In this document: positions 48,887-58,986 of the stretch, in pieces
Layout of the letters: each line of letters opens with the position of its first letter
Numbering within the stretch: position 1 is the stretch's first letter
Source: Tolumonas osonensis
GTDB lineage: Bacteria > Pseudomonadota > Gammaproteobacteria > Enterobacterales > Aeromonadaceae
Assembly: GCF_014202415.1 (NCBI RefSeq)
Contig: NZ_JACHGR010000004.1
Location: forward strand, 62,001 to 126,000
Length of the DNA: 64,000 nucleotides
Direction of reading: 5' to 3'
The notes under the pieces: model-generated
What the model was told of the DNA's origin: nothing
The model's database searches: none
Seen by the model: the letters and a program-made list of their open reading frames with translations, nothing else
Program-made: the position numbers and the translations under genes

Positions 48887-51124
48887 TCATTTTAGCGGTT
48901 GATCGTCCACTAACCAAGCTTCCATCTGCCTATACCAGGGTTGCAAACGACGAAAAGGTCGGATCACGCTATTATTTTGACTAAATTCAAAGCTGACCAT
49001 GCCATCAGCGGCTGTTATCCATTGTTGTGATTGTGAATAACGCGATAACACCGCCGGATGAGGATGATGCCATCGGTTCTGATATCCGGCGCTGTGAACC
49101 ACATGTTCCGGGGCTGCGGCCGCAATAAAATCCGGTGTGGAAGAGGATTTACTGCCATGGTGTGGTGAGGACAGAATCTGACTCTGCAGCACACTCTTGG
49201 GCAAACGAACAAGTTCTGCCTCCGCCTTGCGCTCCACATCGCCGGTTAACAGCACACTATGCTGCCCATCATTGATACGCAGCACGCAGGAATCTTCATT
49301 GATATCTCCGCCGGAGGAAGATCGGGGGGACAGGATTGTCAGTTGCAATTTGCCCCACCACCATTGCTGACCACGCTGGCAAATCAGAGTATCGGCTGTC
49401 AGGGCCGAAGATGAAATAATCCGGGTTTGCGGGTATTTTGCCAAAATCCGCTTCCAGTTGGCCGCATGATCCTTATCCCGATGGCTGACCACCAGATAAT
49501 CCAGATACCGGATCCCCCGATATTCCAGCATCGGAAAAATCACTGCATCGGCCATGTTATAACCCCCAGGATATGCATCGCCGGTATCAAACAGCAATGC
49601 CCGATCATCCCGGCTTATCAGAACAGATAATCCCTGCCCTACATCCAGCATATCGACTTGCCAGTCAGGTTCAGACTGACAACCGGTAAACAATAATCCG
49701 CATCCGGCCAATGATAATAAGCCCGGCTTTTTTTTGATGATTACCGGTGAACACCACCAGATAAGAACGGTAATTAATCCCCAGAGAACCAATAGCTGCT
49801 GATGATGAGAGATTGCCACCCAGCCGGGACACCACGACTGGATCCATTCCAGCGCCAGCATCAGCCAATCCAGCTGAATATCACAAAGCCAGAATCCCAG
49901 ATGAGCCAGTGACGGGAAAACTGGCACCAGTAATCCGGAAACCAGGGCGACAGGGACAATAGAAAAGGTGAACCATGGTCCGGCTGGTAAATTGATTAGA
50001 ACACTGCTGATACTGAGGCCATCAAAAAGCAGTAACTGAACAGGCAACAGTAACAGCGTCATTAACCACTGGATTTGCCATAAAGAAGGCTTGCGCCACA
50101 AAAAACCTGCAATACCCAGAATACCAACAGCAATGAACGATAGCCAGAATCCGGCTGAAAATACCACCCAGGGATTAATGACCAGCATGATAGCCAGTGC
50201 CGATAACCAGATACGGATCCCGGACCATTCTCGTTGCCAAAAGCGCAAAGCAATCCATATAACCAGCATGCATAATGATCTGACGGTAGGCGCAGAAAAA
50301 TCAGCCAATGCGCTGTAAAGCAGCGCAAACCCCATTCCGGAAAGCCAATGTATATATGGAAAGTGGTCGCTCCAGCGCTGCAGCAGCAAGCGGGACAATG
50401 CCATACCAATCCATGCGATTAATCCGATATGCATCCCGGAAATGGCTATCAAATGAATAAGTCCGGTATCGCGCAATGTTTGCCAGTCAGCCTTGTCTAC
50501 ATCCTGCTGTTCACCGTAAATCAGTGCCATCAGCAATTCCGGCTGACGAAAACCCTGCATTAACTGGCCGGACTGCATCAACCATCTGTCACGCCAGTTA
50601 TGCTCAGCCTGATAAACAAGTTTAAAACTGCTGATATTGCCCGTTGCGGTGATCCCCTGTCCCAGTAACCAGCGTTCGGCGTTAAATCCGACCGGATTAC
50701 CAAGCCCGTGAGGTATTTTCAGTCGAGCCCGGATACGTAACCGGTCACCCCGGTTTAAATCTGTTTTTTTACCGGAAAGCGTCAGTTTTATCCGCGGTTC
50801 CGGCCAATAGGATTTGCCATTGATGCTTTGTACCGAAACAAGTAATTGCAGATGATCGGATTTTTGATGCGCACTCGAAACCATCACATTCAGTTCATGC
50901 TGTGCCGGAAAGGGGATCCGCTGTTCCTTCAGCCAGAACACTTCATGGTTAAAAAAGAGAATGGCCCAGCCCAGACCAAATAATATGGCACCGGGAAAGC
51001 GATACCGGACAATGGCGACCCCACCGGCCAGCAGAATACTCCATCCCCACTGGCTCGCAGGTAAATCGGGCCAGAACAGGGAACTGGAGATACCCAGCGC
51101 CATTCCGAACAGCCATTTTTCCAC
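48887..51124 (-). CDS. comEC: ComEC/Rec2 family DNA-uptake channel protein
   Basis: 745 residues: N-terminal membrane helices and OB-like domain, the Competence core (YGEQQDVDKADWQTLRDTGLIHLIAISGMHIGLIAW split over two motifs), and a C-terminal metallo-beta-lactamase domain (LDVGQGLSVLI; VVSHRDKDHAAN; LSSPHHGSKSS). In transformable bacteria it conducts single-stranded DNA across the inner membrane; E. coli YcaI sits at the same place upstream of msbA. The start is GTG at 51124 with a poor ribosome site; ATG seven codons in is an alternative. Confidence 0.92.
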   Translation of the reverse strand: MEKWLFGMALGISSSLFWPDLPASQWGWSILLAGGVAIVRYRFPGAILFGLGWAILFFNHEVFWLKEQRIPFPAQHELNVMVSSAHQKSDHLQLLVSVQSINGKSYWPEPRIKLTLSGKKTDLNRGDRLRIRARLKIPHGLGNPVGFNAERWLLGQGITATGNISSFKLVYQAEHNWRDRWLMQSGQLMQGFRQPELLMALIYGEQQDVDKADWQTLRDTGLIHLIAISGMHIGLIAWIGMALSRLLLQRWSDHFPYIHWLSGMGFALLYSALADFSAPTVRSLCMLVIWIALRFWQREWSGIRIWLSALAIMLVINPWVVFSAGFWLSFIAVGILGIAGFLWRKPSLWQIQWLMTLLLLPVQLLLFDGLSISSVLINLPAGPWFTFSIVPVALVSGLLVPVFPSLAHLGFWLCDIQLDWLMLALEWIQSWCPGWVAISHHQQLLVLWGLITVLIWWCSPVIIKKKPGLLSLAGCGLLFTGCQSEPDWQVDMLDVGQGLSVLISRDDRALLFDTGDAYPGGYNMADAVIFPMLEYRGIRYLDYLVVSHRDKDHAANWKRILAKYPQTRIISSSALTADTLICQRGQQWWWGKLQLTILSPRSSSGGDINEDSCVLRINDGQHSVLLTGDVERKAEAELVRLPKSVLQSQILSSPHHGSKSSSTPDFIAAAAPEHVVHSAGYQNRWHHPHPAVLSRYSQSQQWITAADGMVSFEFSQNNSVIRPFRRLQPWYRQMEAWLVDDQPLK

Positions 51125-51421
51125 TATTTATGTCTTATATATTGATTTGTTGCGCCATTCTCCTGTGAATAGTTATCAGTCAACAGCTGTTGTTTCTGAC
51201 GTTCCCCCGGATTCTTTGTATAAAAAAAAGACAAACAGATATTCCGAAGCTGTCTAATTCACATAAACCGGAGAAAACTACCGCAGATTTACACACCCAT
51301 GACCGAATGAGTGTCATAATCGGCCAACATCATGTTGTTGTAGTTTTATGTGTTGTATGGGAACAACGAATCACATAAGCATGGAACTACCGGGCAGGAA
51401 TGGGGTGAAAAAGACAATTCG

Positions 51422-52024
51422 ATGGATATTCTGATTTCCATTTTTTCTGACTACGGCTATCTGGCCGTGTTTACGATGCTGTTGTTATGTGGTTTTGGCT
51501 TACCGATCCCGGAAGACATCACTTTAGTTGCCGGCGGTATCATTGCCGGATTAGGGTATGCAGATGTACATACGATGTTTGTTGTCTGTATGGCCGGTGT
51601 GCTTATCGGTGACGGAACCATGTTTATGCTGGGACGGATATTCGGTCAGCGAATACTGGCCTTTGCACCGATTCGTCGCATAGTCACACCGCACCGTTTT
51701 GCTCAGGTGCAGGAAAAATTTGTTAAATACGGGAACTGGGTGTTATTTGTTGCCCGTTTCTTGCCGGGGTTGCGCTCACCGATCTTTATCGTTGCCGGCA
51801 TGAGTCGTCGCATCTCTATTTGGCGCTTCCTGATAATGGATGGTCTGGCCGCCTCTATCTCTGTTCCTGTCTGGGTATACATAGGTGACTATGGCGCCTA
51901 TAACAGAGATTGGCTGTTGCATATGATCAGTCGGGGACAAACCGGCATTTATTCCTTGCTGGGTCTTGGCGCATTGATACTCGTGATTGTTTATTTGCGT
52001 CACAAACGCAGCAAAAAGATGTGA
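51422..52024 (+). CDS. DedA-family membrane protein
   Basis: 200 residues, about five membrane segments. DedA/SNARE-associated signatures: FGLPIPEDITLVAGG (acidic residue in a re-entrant loop), GDGTMFMLGR and RFLPGLRSPIFIVAGMSR with the essential Arg. Members help recycle the lipid carrier undecaprenyl phosphate or keep membrane potential. Closest plan is E. coli YohD. The start at 51422 was chosen on the alignment; the frame begins at 51350. Divergent from comEC across 297 bp with no other gene. Confidence 0.9.
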   Translation: MDILISIFSDYGYLAVFTMLLLCGFGLPIPEDITLVAGGIIAGLGYADVHTMFVVCMAGVLIGDGTMFMLGRIFGQRILAFAPIRRIVTPHRFAQVQEKFVKYGNWVLFVARFLPGLRSPIFIVAGMSRRISIWRFLIMDGLAASISVPVWVYIGDYGAYNRDWLLHMISRGQTGIYSLLGLGALILVIVYLRHKRSKKM

Positions 52025-52030
52025 ATATAA

Positions 52031-52059
52031 AAAACCAGCATTCCGGATGCTGGTTTTTT
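52031..52059. terminator. Bidirectional terminator between dedA-like gene and lolE
   Basis: AAAACCAGCAT (52031-52041) / ATGCTGGTTTT (52047-52057), T-run on the plus side and A-run on the other. Confidence 0.9.
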
Positions 52060-52073
52060 ATATCTCTGCAGAA

Positions 52074-53318
52074 TTAACGCCCCAGTTCTCTGGCTGGTAA
52101 CAACTGACTTGCTCGCCAGGCCGGGTATAAAGTCGCAAGCAGGCTCATCAGGATAGCAGCCGCCGTAACGATAACGACATCCATCAGATGCAGTTCTGAG
52201 GGCAGGAAATCGATAAAATAAATTTCCGGATTAAGAAATTGATATCCTGTCACCAGCTCTACACCATGAATAATGGATGACAGATACTGCGCCAAAAGAC
52301 ATCCAAGCAAAGCACCACTCCCTGCGCCAACCAGGCCATTCACCATCCCCTGCGTCATAAACACCTGACGGATTTGCCAGTCGCTGGCGCCCATGGTTTT
52401 CAGAATAGCGATATCACCGCGTTTTTCATTTACCGCCATAACCAGCGTGGATACAATATTAAAACAGGCAACCGCCACTACCATCAGCAGCACAACATAC
52501 ATGACGGTGCGTACCATCTGGATATCCTGATACAGGTATCCCTGAGATGTCATCCAACTGCGCAGATACATACGGTAAGGCAATTGGCTGGCGGCTGCAT
52601 AAGCAATGCTATGCGCGGAAAGCACATCATTCACCTCAATACTCAGCCCCTGCACCTGATCCTGCCAACCAAGCATCGCCTGTGCATCCTGCAAGTGAAT
52701 ATAGCCCAGCAAACCATCAAGCTGGCCGCCGATCTTCAGTAAACCGACGACGGTAAACTGGCGTTGCATCGGCGCCGCAAAGGCTGATTGAGCCTGTTTA
52801 TCCGGCACTTGCATGGTCACACTGTCGCCGATTTTAACACCCAGTTTATTGGCAATCTGTTGACCCAGAATGACACCATTCTCTCCTGGCTGTAATGCAT
52901 CCAGCCCGTTCCCGGTCATGTATTCCGCCGCTTGAGAAATCTGTTTTTCCTCTGCAGGCAATACCGCTCGTAACTGCGCAGCCTTCATTTTGCCACCCGC
53001 CTCCAGCATACCGTTGAGCGAAATCAACGGTGCTACGGCAGTAATACCGGTTTGTTTTTTCAGCAGCGCAGACGCCGATTGCCAGTCACTGAATCCACCG
53101 GAAACCAGTTCAACCTCAGCATGCGGGATCACCGCCAGTACACGCTGGCGTAACTCGCGTTCAAAACCATTCATGGCTGATAAGCCAAGAATCAGCGCCA
53201 TGACTCCCAATGCAATACCAATGATCGAAGAAGCAGAGATAAAGCTGACAAAACGGCTGCTTCGCCGACTCCGGCTATAACGCAGCCCTAAAAACAAGGC
53301 ATAAGGCTGAAACATCAT
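52074..53318 (-). CDS. lolE: Lipoprotein-releasing transporter permease LolE
   Basis: Inner-membrane subunit that extracts outer-membrane lipoproteins. 414 residues (E. coli LolE 414), four membrane helices (one N-terminal, three C-terminal), with a large periplasmic MacB-like domain between. [24 protein letters not shown] matches LolE. The start overlaps lolD by four bases. Last gene of lolCDE. Confidence 0.95.
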   Translation of the reverse strand: MMFQPYALFLGLRYSRSRRSSRFVSFISASSIIGIALGVMALILGLSAMNGFERELRQRVLAVIPHAEVELVSGGFSDWQSASALLKKQTGITAVAPLISLNGMLEAGGKMKAAQLRAVLPAEEKQISQAAEYMTGNGLDALQPGENGVILGQQIANKLGVKIGDSVTMQVPDKQAQSAFAAPMQRQFTVVGLLKIGGQLDGLLGYIHLQDAQAMLGWQDQVQGLSIEVNDVLSAHSIAYAAASQLPYRMYLRSWMTSQGYLYQDIQMVRTVMYVVLLMVVAVACFNIVSTLVMAVNEKRGDIAILKTMGASDWQIRQVFMTQGMVNGLVGAGSGALLGCLLAQYLSSIIHGVELVTGYQFLNPEIYFIDFLPSELHLMDVVIVTAAAILMSLLATLYPAWRASQLLPARELGR

Positions 53319-53998
53319 TCGCCTCCCTGCAGCACACCATCCACCATATGAAGTTGACGGTGTAATTTGCCCGCCAGTTCACGGTCATGCGTGACCACCA
53401 CAAATGCCGTACCCAGCTCGCTATTTAACTGACACATCAGCTCATAGATAGCGGTAGCACTTTTATGATCCAGATTACCGGTCGGCTCATCAGCCAATAC
53501 CAGACGCGGCTGATTAACCAGCGCCCGGGCAATAGCAACACGCTGACGCTCACCACCGGATAATTCTGCAGGACGATGTTCAATACGATGCGACAGGCCG
53601 ACCCGTTCAAGCATCGCGGCAGCCTGCTGTGTTGCCTGCTTGACCGCCATGCCACCGATCAGTAACGGCATGGCTGCGTTTTCCAGCGCCGTAAATTCCC
53701 CCAGCAAATGGTGGAACTGATACACAAAACCTAACTGACGGTTACGGAATTGCGCCTGCTGCTGACTGTTCCATTGATAAATATCCTGCTGCTCGAACAG
53801 GACAGTCCCGGATGTCGGTGTATCCAGTGCGCCAAGGAGATGTAATAACGTACTTTTTCCTGAACCAGAACTGCCGACGATTGCCAGCATCTCTTTTTGT
53901 AATACGGTTAAACTGATTCCACGTAATACGGGTGTCTCAACAGAACCTTCACGATAGGTCTTCATCAGATCCATACAACGTAACAAGATATTACTCAT
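53315..53998 (-). CDS. lolD: Lipoprotein-releasing ABC ATPase LolD
   Basis: Energises LolCE. Walker [10 protein letters not shown], LolCDE-type linker [20 protein letters not shown], signature [15 protein letters not shown], Walker [13 protein letters not shown]. The start at 53998 ([11 protein letters not shown]) overlaps the lolC stop by eight bases; 227 residues (E. coli 233). Confidence 0.97.
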   Translation of the reverse strand: MSNILLRCMDLMKTYREGSVETPVLRGISLTVLQKEMLAIVGSSGSGKSTLLHLLGALDTPTSGTVLFEQQDIYQWNSQQQAQFRNRQLGFVYQFHHLLGEFTALENAAMPLLIGGMAVKQATQQAAAMLERVGLSHRIEHRPAELSGGERQRVAIARALVNQPRLVLADEPTGNLDHKSATAIYELMCQLNSELGTAFVVVTHDRELAGKLHRQLHMVDGVLQGGE

Positions 53999-55226
53999 AA
54001 CGTAACGCCTCCGCCGGACGAATATGTGCGGCACGCCAGGCCGGATAAAGCGTCGCCATAAAGCTCATTAATAATGCTCCGCATGCAATCAGTAACACCT
54101 GAGAAATCTGTAGTTCAACCGGTAAGCCGCTGCCACCCGCATCCATATAAAGATTAAGTCCCAGCACCCGTAAAATCGGATTCAGATAATTGGTCAAAAT
54201 GACGCCACCGACCGCACCAATCAATCCGCCAAAAACACCACTCCAGAGCCCCTGAACCATAAAAATCTTCATAACCGTTTTGCTTTGCATCCCCATCGTA
54301 CGAAGAATTGCCACTTCCCCTTGTTTATCCAGCACGACCATGACCAAAGAAGACAAAATGTTAAAGGCGGCAACCAGAATGATCAGCACCAGCATCAAAC
54401 TCATAATGTGTTTTTCCATGGCAACAGCCCGGAATAACTCGCCCCGCTCTTTGCGCCAGTCCTGAAAGACCAGCGAAGACGGCAGCGATGTTTTGGCAAT
54501 ATCTTCTGTCTGGAAGGCATCATCCAGCCAGACTCGCCAGCCAGTAACACTTTCTGCCGGATAGCGCAGTAAGCGCCGGGCATCATCCAGATGAATGAGC
54601 GCTATCTGATCATCAACCGGTGAACCCACATCAAACAAAGCCACCACATGAAATAAACGTTGTGAAGGTACACGCCCCATCGGTGTAAAGCGGCTACCTT
54701 CGCTGACCAGCACACGAACTTTGTCACCCGGCATCACGCCCAGTTTCTGAGCCAGAGCACCACCCAGGATGATATTAAACTTGCCAGGTTCCAGACGATT
54801 CAGCGCAGGTTCACCTAATGTCTTTCGCAACAAATCCTGCTGCGGATAATGCTGAGGGTTGATACCCTGCAAAATCACAGGCGCCAGACTCCCTGGGCTT
54901 TGCACCATGCCTTCTGTTGTAATGAAAGGTGCCGCAGCCTGTACATGCGGAAGCTGGGTGACCGTTTGCTGATATTGCTGCCATTCCGGTAACTGACCTG
55001 ATGCTGTCGTGATCACGCCATGCGGCACGACACCCAGAATGCGATCTTTTAATTGAGCCTCAAAGCCATTCATGACGGAACTGACCACAATCAGCGCCAT
55101 AACACCAATCGCAATCCCGAAGGTTGAAAAGATGGAGATAAAAGAAGCGAATCGATTATCACCTCTGGCGCCGGCATATCGCAGGCCTATTGCCAGACTG
55201 ACAGGTTGAAAAATGAGTGATTTCAC
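53991..55226 (-). CDS. lolC: Lipoprotein-releasing transporter permease LolC
   Basis: Partner of LolE that recruits the carrier Lol[30 protein letters not shown] aligns (read in parts) with the E. coli LolC N-terminus. I chose the GTG at 55226 because GGAAA lies 8 bases before it; no ATG fits, and TTG codons further up are alternatives. 411 residues (E. coli 399). The HOOK-type region [21 protein letters not shown] is present. Divergent from mfd, as in many Gammaproteobacteria. Confidence 0.94.
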   Translation of the reverse strand: MKSLIFQPVSLAIGLRYAGARGDNRFASFISIFSTFGIAIGVMALIVVSSVMNGFEAQLKDRILGVVPHGVITTASGQLPEWQQYQQTVTQLPHVQAAAPFITTEGMVQSPGSLAPVILQGINPQHYPQQDLLRKTLGEPALNRLEPGKFNIILGGALAQKLGVMPGDKVRVLVSEGSRFTPMGRVPSQRLFHVVALFDVGSPVDDQIALIHLDDARRLLRYPAESVTGWRVWLDDAFQTEDIAKTSLPSSLVFQDWRKERGELFRAVAMEKHIMSLMLVLIILVAAFNILSSLVMVVLDKQGEVAILRTMGMQSKTVMKIFMVQGLWSGVFGGLIGAVGGVILTNYLNPILRVLGLNLYMDAGGSGLPVELQISQVLLIACGALLMSFMATLYPAWRAAHIRPAEALRYE

Positions 55227-55430
55227 GCTGTTTCCAAGCGTTGCGCAATCCAAGAGTTAGCGGATAATAAAGGTAAGACATCCGCTCAACAAGGGGTTCT
55301 CTCCGGGCAGGTCACATTTTAGTGTGCAGCGGTACCTGCCAGCAGAGCGTGATTCCAAGGAAACATGAACGGGATAGCCGGAGGAAATATCCGGAGTTCC
55401 AGAAAACATTAACCAATCTGAATCTGACTG

Positions 55431-58400
55431 ATGACCAATTATTTTACTTTTTCTCTGAACGCAAAAGCGAATCAACGCCTCACCTTCGGACAACTAACTG
55501 GCAGCAGTCTTTCTCTGGCGATTGCTGAACTGGTGTCATCACAGACCCATCCGGTAGTCCTGGTCGTGAATGACACTCCGACCGCCCTGGTTCTGGAACA
55601 GGAAATCAGCTTCCTACTCAAAGAGAACAATATTCCGGTGCGACTCTTTCCTGATTGGGAAACACTGCCTTACGATACGTTCTCTCCGCATCAGGATATT
55701 ATCTCCCAGCGCATAGAAACGCTTTATCATCTTCCCCGGATGAAACAAGGTCTACTGATTCTGCCTGTCGCGACCCTGATGTTGCGAACCGCACCATCCA
55801 GCTTCATTGATGGCCACAGTCTGTTAATAAAGCCTGGCGATAAACTCGATCTACACAATCTGCGCCATCGTCTGGAGCATGCCGGTTACAATGCCGTCGA
55901 ACAGGTATTGGAACATGGTGAATATGCCGCCCGGGGCTCACTGCTTGATCTGTTCCCGATGGGATCGTCACAACCTTATCGTATTGATTTCTTTGATGAC
56001 GAAGTTGACAGCATCCGGGCGTTTGATTCTGATACCCAACGTTCCCATGATCCGGTCAAAGAAGTTCGTCTGTTACCTGCCCACGAATTTCCTACTGATA
56101 AAAATGCGATTGAAGGTTTCCGACAACGCTTCCGGGAACAATTCGATGCCGGCCGCACGCCGGACTCGATCTACCAGCAAGTGAGCAAAGGGTTATGGCC
56201 GGCAGGCATTGAATATTATCTGCCCTTGTTTTTTGAACAGACTGCTACGCTGCTGGACTATCTGCCCTCTTCCAGTCTGATTCTGACGGTCGGTGATATT
56301 CAGCAGGCCAGCGAACAATTCTGGCTGGATGTGCAACAGCGTTATGAAGATCGTCGTTACGATTTAAGCCGTCCTCTGCTGCCACCAGCAACACTTTACC
56401 TGCCCGTCGATCAACTGTTTGGCATTCTGAAAGAACATACCCAGATCCACTGCCAGACCTTACCGGCAGAAGAAAAGGCCGGACGTATCAATTTACCGGT
56501 TAATGCGCTGCCTGAACTGGCGATTGAAGCCAAACAGCAGGAACCACTGGAAACATTACAGCGGTTTTTAAGTCTGTTCAGTGGCCGGATCCTGTTCTCT
56601 GTCGAATCGGAAGGCCGCCGTGAAGCGCTACTTGAATTACTGGCGCCACTGCAGCTTAAACTTCCCATTCTGAATTCATTTGATGAGTTCACCCGGGAGT
56701 CAGCCCGGTATGCAATCATTGTCAGCCCGCTGGAACACGGCTTTATTCTGCCGGAAGCCGATATTGCCCTGATCTGCGAAAATGATCTGTTTGGCCAGAA
56801 AGTCATCCAGCGCCGCCGCCGGGATAAGAAAGCCACCGTCAATAACGAAGCCATTGTGCGCAACCTGGCTGAACTGACCATTGGCCAGCCTGTTGTTCAT
56901 CTTGACCACGGTGTCGGTCGCTATGTCGGCCTGCAGACGATTGATGCCGGTGGCATCGCCGCCGAATACCTCACACTGGAATATGCCGGCGGAGATAAAT
57001 TATATGTTCCGGTCACATCACTGCATCTGATCAGCCGGTACAGCGGTAGTGAAAATCCACCATTACATAAATTGGGTAGTGAAGCATGGCTGAAAGCGCG
57101 TAAAAAAGCGGTAGAGAAAATCCGGGATGTTGCAGCAGAGTTACTGGATGTCTATGCCAAACGCGCTGCCAAACCTGGTCTTGCCTTCCGGCATGATAAA
57201 CAGGCCTACAGCAAATTTGCTGCCGGATTCCCGTTTGAAGAAACCCCTGATCAATTGAATGCTATCAATTCAGTGCTCGGTGATATGTGTCAGGCGAAAG
57301 CCATGGATCGGCTGGTCTGTGGTGACGTCGGTTTTGGTAAAACAGAGGTCGCGATGCGAGCGACTTTCGTTGCGGTTCATGCCGGAAAGCAGGTCGCAGT
57401 TTTAGTGCCGACAACGCTGCTCGCCCAGCAGCACTATGAAAACTTCCGAGACCGGTTTGCCAACTGGCCGGTCAATATCGAAGTCATGAGCCGCTTCAAG
57501 AGTACCAAAGAACAGAAAGTCGCCATGGAAGCACTGGCGGAAGGTAAGATTGATATCATTATTGGTACCCATAAACTTCTTTCCGAAGATATCCGTTTTA
57601 AAGACCTCGGGTTACTGGTGGTGGATGAAGAACACCGCTTTGGCGTCCGCCAGAAAGAGAAAATCAAAGCGCTACGCGCAGACGTGGATATCCTGACACT
57701 GACCGCTACACCAATTCCGCGTACGCTGAATATGGCGCTTTCCGGGATGCGCGACCTCTCTGTCATCGCGACACCGCCCGCCAAACGCCTGGCCATCAAA
57801 ACCTTTGTCCGCCAGTACGATAAAGCCATGGTGCGAGAGGCAATTCTGCGTGAACTGAAACGTGGTGGTCAGGTTTATTACCTGCATAATAATGTTGAAA
57901 CGATTGAACAGACAGCAGCCCAGCTTAGCGAACTGATACCTGAAGCCCGGATTGCGATTGCGCATGGACAGATGCGTGAGCGCGAACTGGAACGCGTCAT
58001 GTCTGATTTTTATCACCAGCGACAGAACGTCCTGGTCTGTACCACCATTATTGAAACAGGTATCGACGTACCAAGCGCGAATACCATCATTATGGATCGT
58101 GCTGATAACCTGGGGCTTGCCCAGTTGCACCAGTTGCGTGGCCGTGTCGGTCGTTCGCACCATCAGGCATACGCCTATCTGTTAACTCCGCATCCGAAAC
58201 AGATGACCAAAGATGCCATCAAGCGTCTGGAAGCCATCGAGTCACTGGAAGATCTGGGTGCCGGTTTTGTACTGGCTACACATGACCTCGAGATCCGGGG
58301 AGCCGGTGAATTACTGGGTGATGAACAGAGCGGCCAGATTGAGTCCATCGGTTTTACCCTGTATATGGAAATGCTGGAACAGGCCGTTGATGCGTTGAAA

Positions 58401-58883
58401 GAAGGAAAAGAACCATCGCTGGATCAGCTTCTTGCCGGCCATACCGATATTGAATTGAGAGTTCCGGCTCTATTACCGGATGATTACATTCCTGACGTCA
58501 ACATGCGGCTCTCTATGTATAAACGTATCGCCAGTTGCTCTACCCAGGAAGAGATCGATGAATTAAAAATTGAACTGATTGATCGCTTCGGTCTGTTACC
58601 TCAACCGGCCCAGAATCTGATCCAGATTTCACGTTTCCGCTTACTGGCGAAACCGTTAGGTCTGAAGCGAATAGAAATTGGTGATCGGGGTGGGTTTATC
58701 GATTTCACTCAGGAAACTCGGATCAATCCGATGTTTATCGTTAATCTGATCCAGACGCAACCACGGTTATACCGTATGGATGGCCCGACTCGTCTGCGGT
58801 TCAATTTGCCAAGTGATGATGTGAAAACCCGTTTCTCTCTGGTTGAGCAGATACTCACCTCGTTTGCAGCAAACCAGAATTAA
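55431..58883 (+). CDS. mfd: Transcription-repair coupling factor Mfd
   Basis: Removes stalled RNA polymerase and recruits UvrA. 1150 residues (E. coli 1148). The degenerate UvrB-like module contains LFPDWETLPYDTFSPHQD, the RNAP-interaction domain VHLDHGVGRYVGL, and the translocase GDVGFGKTEVAMRA with DEEHRFGV and TATPIPRTLN. The TRG region reads QLRGRVGRSHHQAYAYLL. The ATG lacks a good Shine-Dalgarno, but alignment supports it. Divergent from lolC by 204 bp. Confidence 0.97.
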   Translation: MTNYFTFSLNAKANQRLTFGQLTGSSLSLAIAELVSSQTHPVVLVVNDTPTALVLEQEISFLLKENNIPVRLFPDWETLPYDTFSPHQDIISQRIETLYHLPRMKQGLLILPVATLMLRTAPSSFIDGHSLLIKPGDKLDLHNLRHRLEHAGYNAVEQVLEHGEYAARGSLLDLFPMGSSQPYRIDFFDDEVDSIRAFDSDTQRSHDPVKEVRLLPAHEFPTDKNAIEGFRQRFREQFDAGRTPDSIYQQVSKGLWPAGIEYYLPLFFEQTATLLDYLPSSSLILTVGDIQQASEQFWLDVQQRYEDRRYDLSRPLLPPATLYLPVDQLFGILKEHTQIHCQTLPAEEKAGRINLPVNALPELAIEAKQQEPLETLQRFLSLFSGRILFSVESEGRREALLELLAPLQLKLPILNSFDEFTRESARYAIIVSPLEHGFILPEADIALICENDLFGQKVIQRRRRDKKATVNNEAIVRNLAELTIGQPVVHLDHGVGRYVGLQTIDAGGIAAEYLTLEYAGGDKLYVPVTSLHLISRYSGSENPPLHKLGSEAWLKARKKAVEKIRDVAAELLDVYAKRAAKPGLAFRHDKQAYSKFAAGFPFEETPDQLNAINSVLGDMCQAKAMDRLVCGDVGFGKTEVAMRATFVAVHAGKQVAVLVPTTLLAQQHYENFRDRFANWPVNIEVMSRFKSTKEQKVAMEALAEGKIDIIIGTHKLLSEDIRFKDLGLLVVDEEHRFGVRQKEKIKALRADVDILTLTATPIPRTLNMALSGMRDLSVIATPPAKRLAIKTFVRQYDKAMVREAILRELKRGGQVYYLHNNVETIEQTAAQLSELIPEARIAIAHGQMRERELERVMSDFYHQRQNVLVCTTIIETGIDVPSANTIIMDRADNLGLAQLHQLRGRVGRSHHQAYAYLLTPHPKQMTKDAIKRLEAIESLEDLGAGFVLATHDLEIRGAGELLGDEQSGQIESIGFTLYMEMLEQAVDALKEGKEPSLDQLLAGHTDIELRVPALLPDDYIPDVNMRLSMYKRIASCSTQEEIDELKIELIDRFGLLPQPAQNLIQISRFRLLAKPLGLKRIEIGDRGGFIDFTQETRINPMFIVNLIQTQPRLYRMDGPTRLRFNLPSDDVKTRFSLVEQILTSFAANQN

Positions 58884-58940
58884 TTAACTGTCAGGTGGCA
58901 CCATATTCGCTTATGGTATCACCTTGATATTCAAGTAAAA

Positions 58941-58966
58941 AATAAGGACGCCTCGGCGTCCTTATT
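58941..58966. terminator. Bidirectional terminator between mfd and pnp
   Basis: 12-bp perfect arms AATAAGGACGCC (58941-58952) / GGCGTCCTTATT (58955-58966). A-rich before and T-rich after it; serves both converging genes. Confidence 0.9.
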
Positions 58967-58986
58967 TGTATTTCATTTCTGAAAGA

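Noticed and set aside
55257-55493. 78-codon minus-strand frame overlapping the 5' end of mfd
   Set aside because: Its first part is antisense to mfd, with no recognisable family and no clear Shine-Dalgarno.
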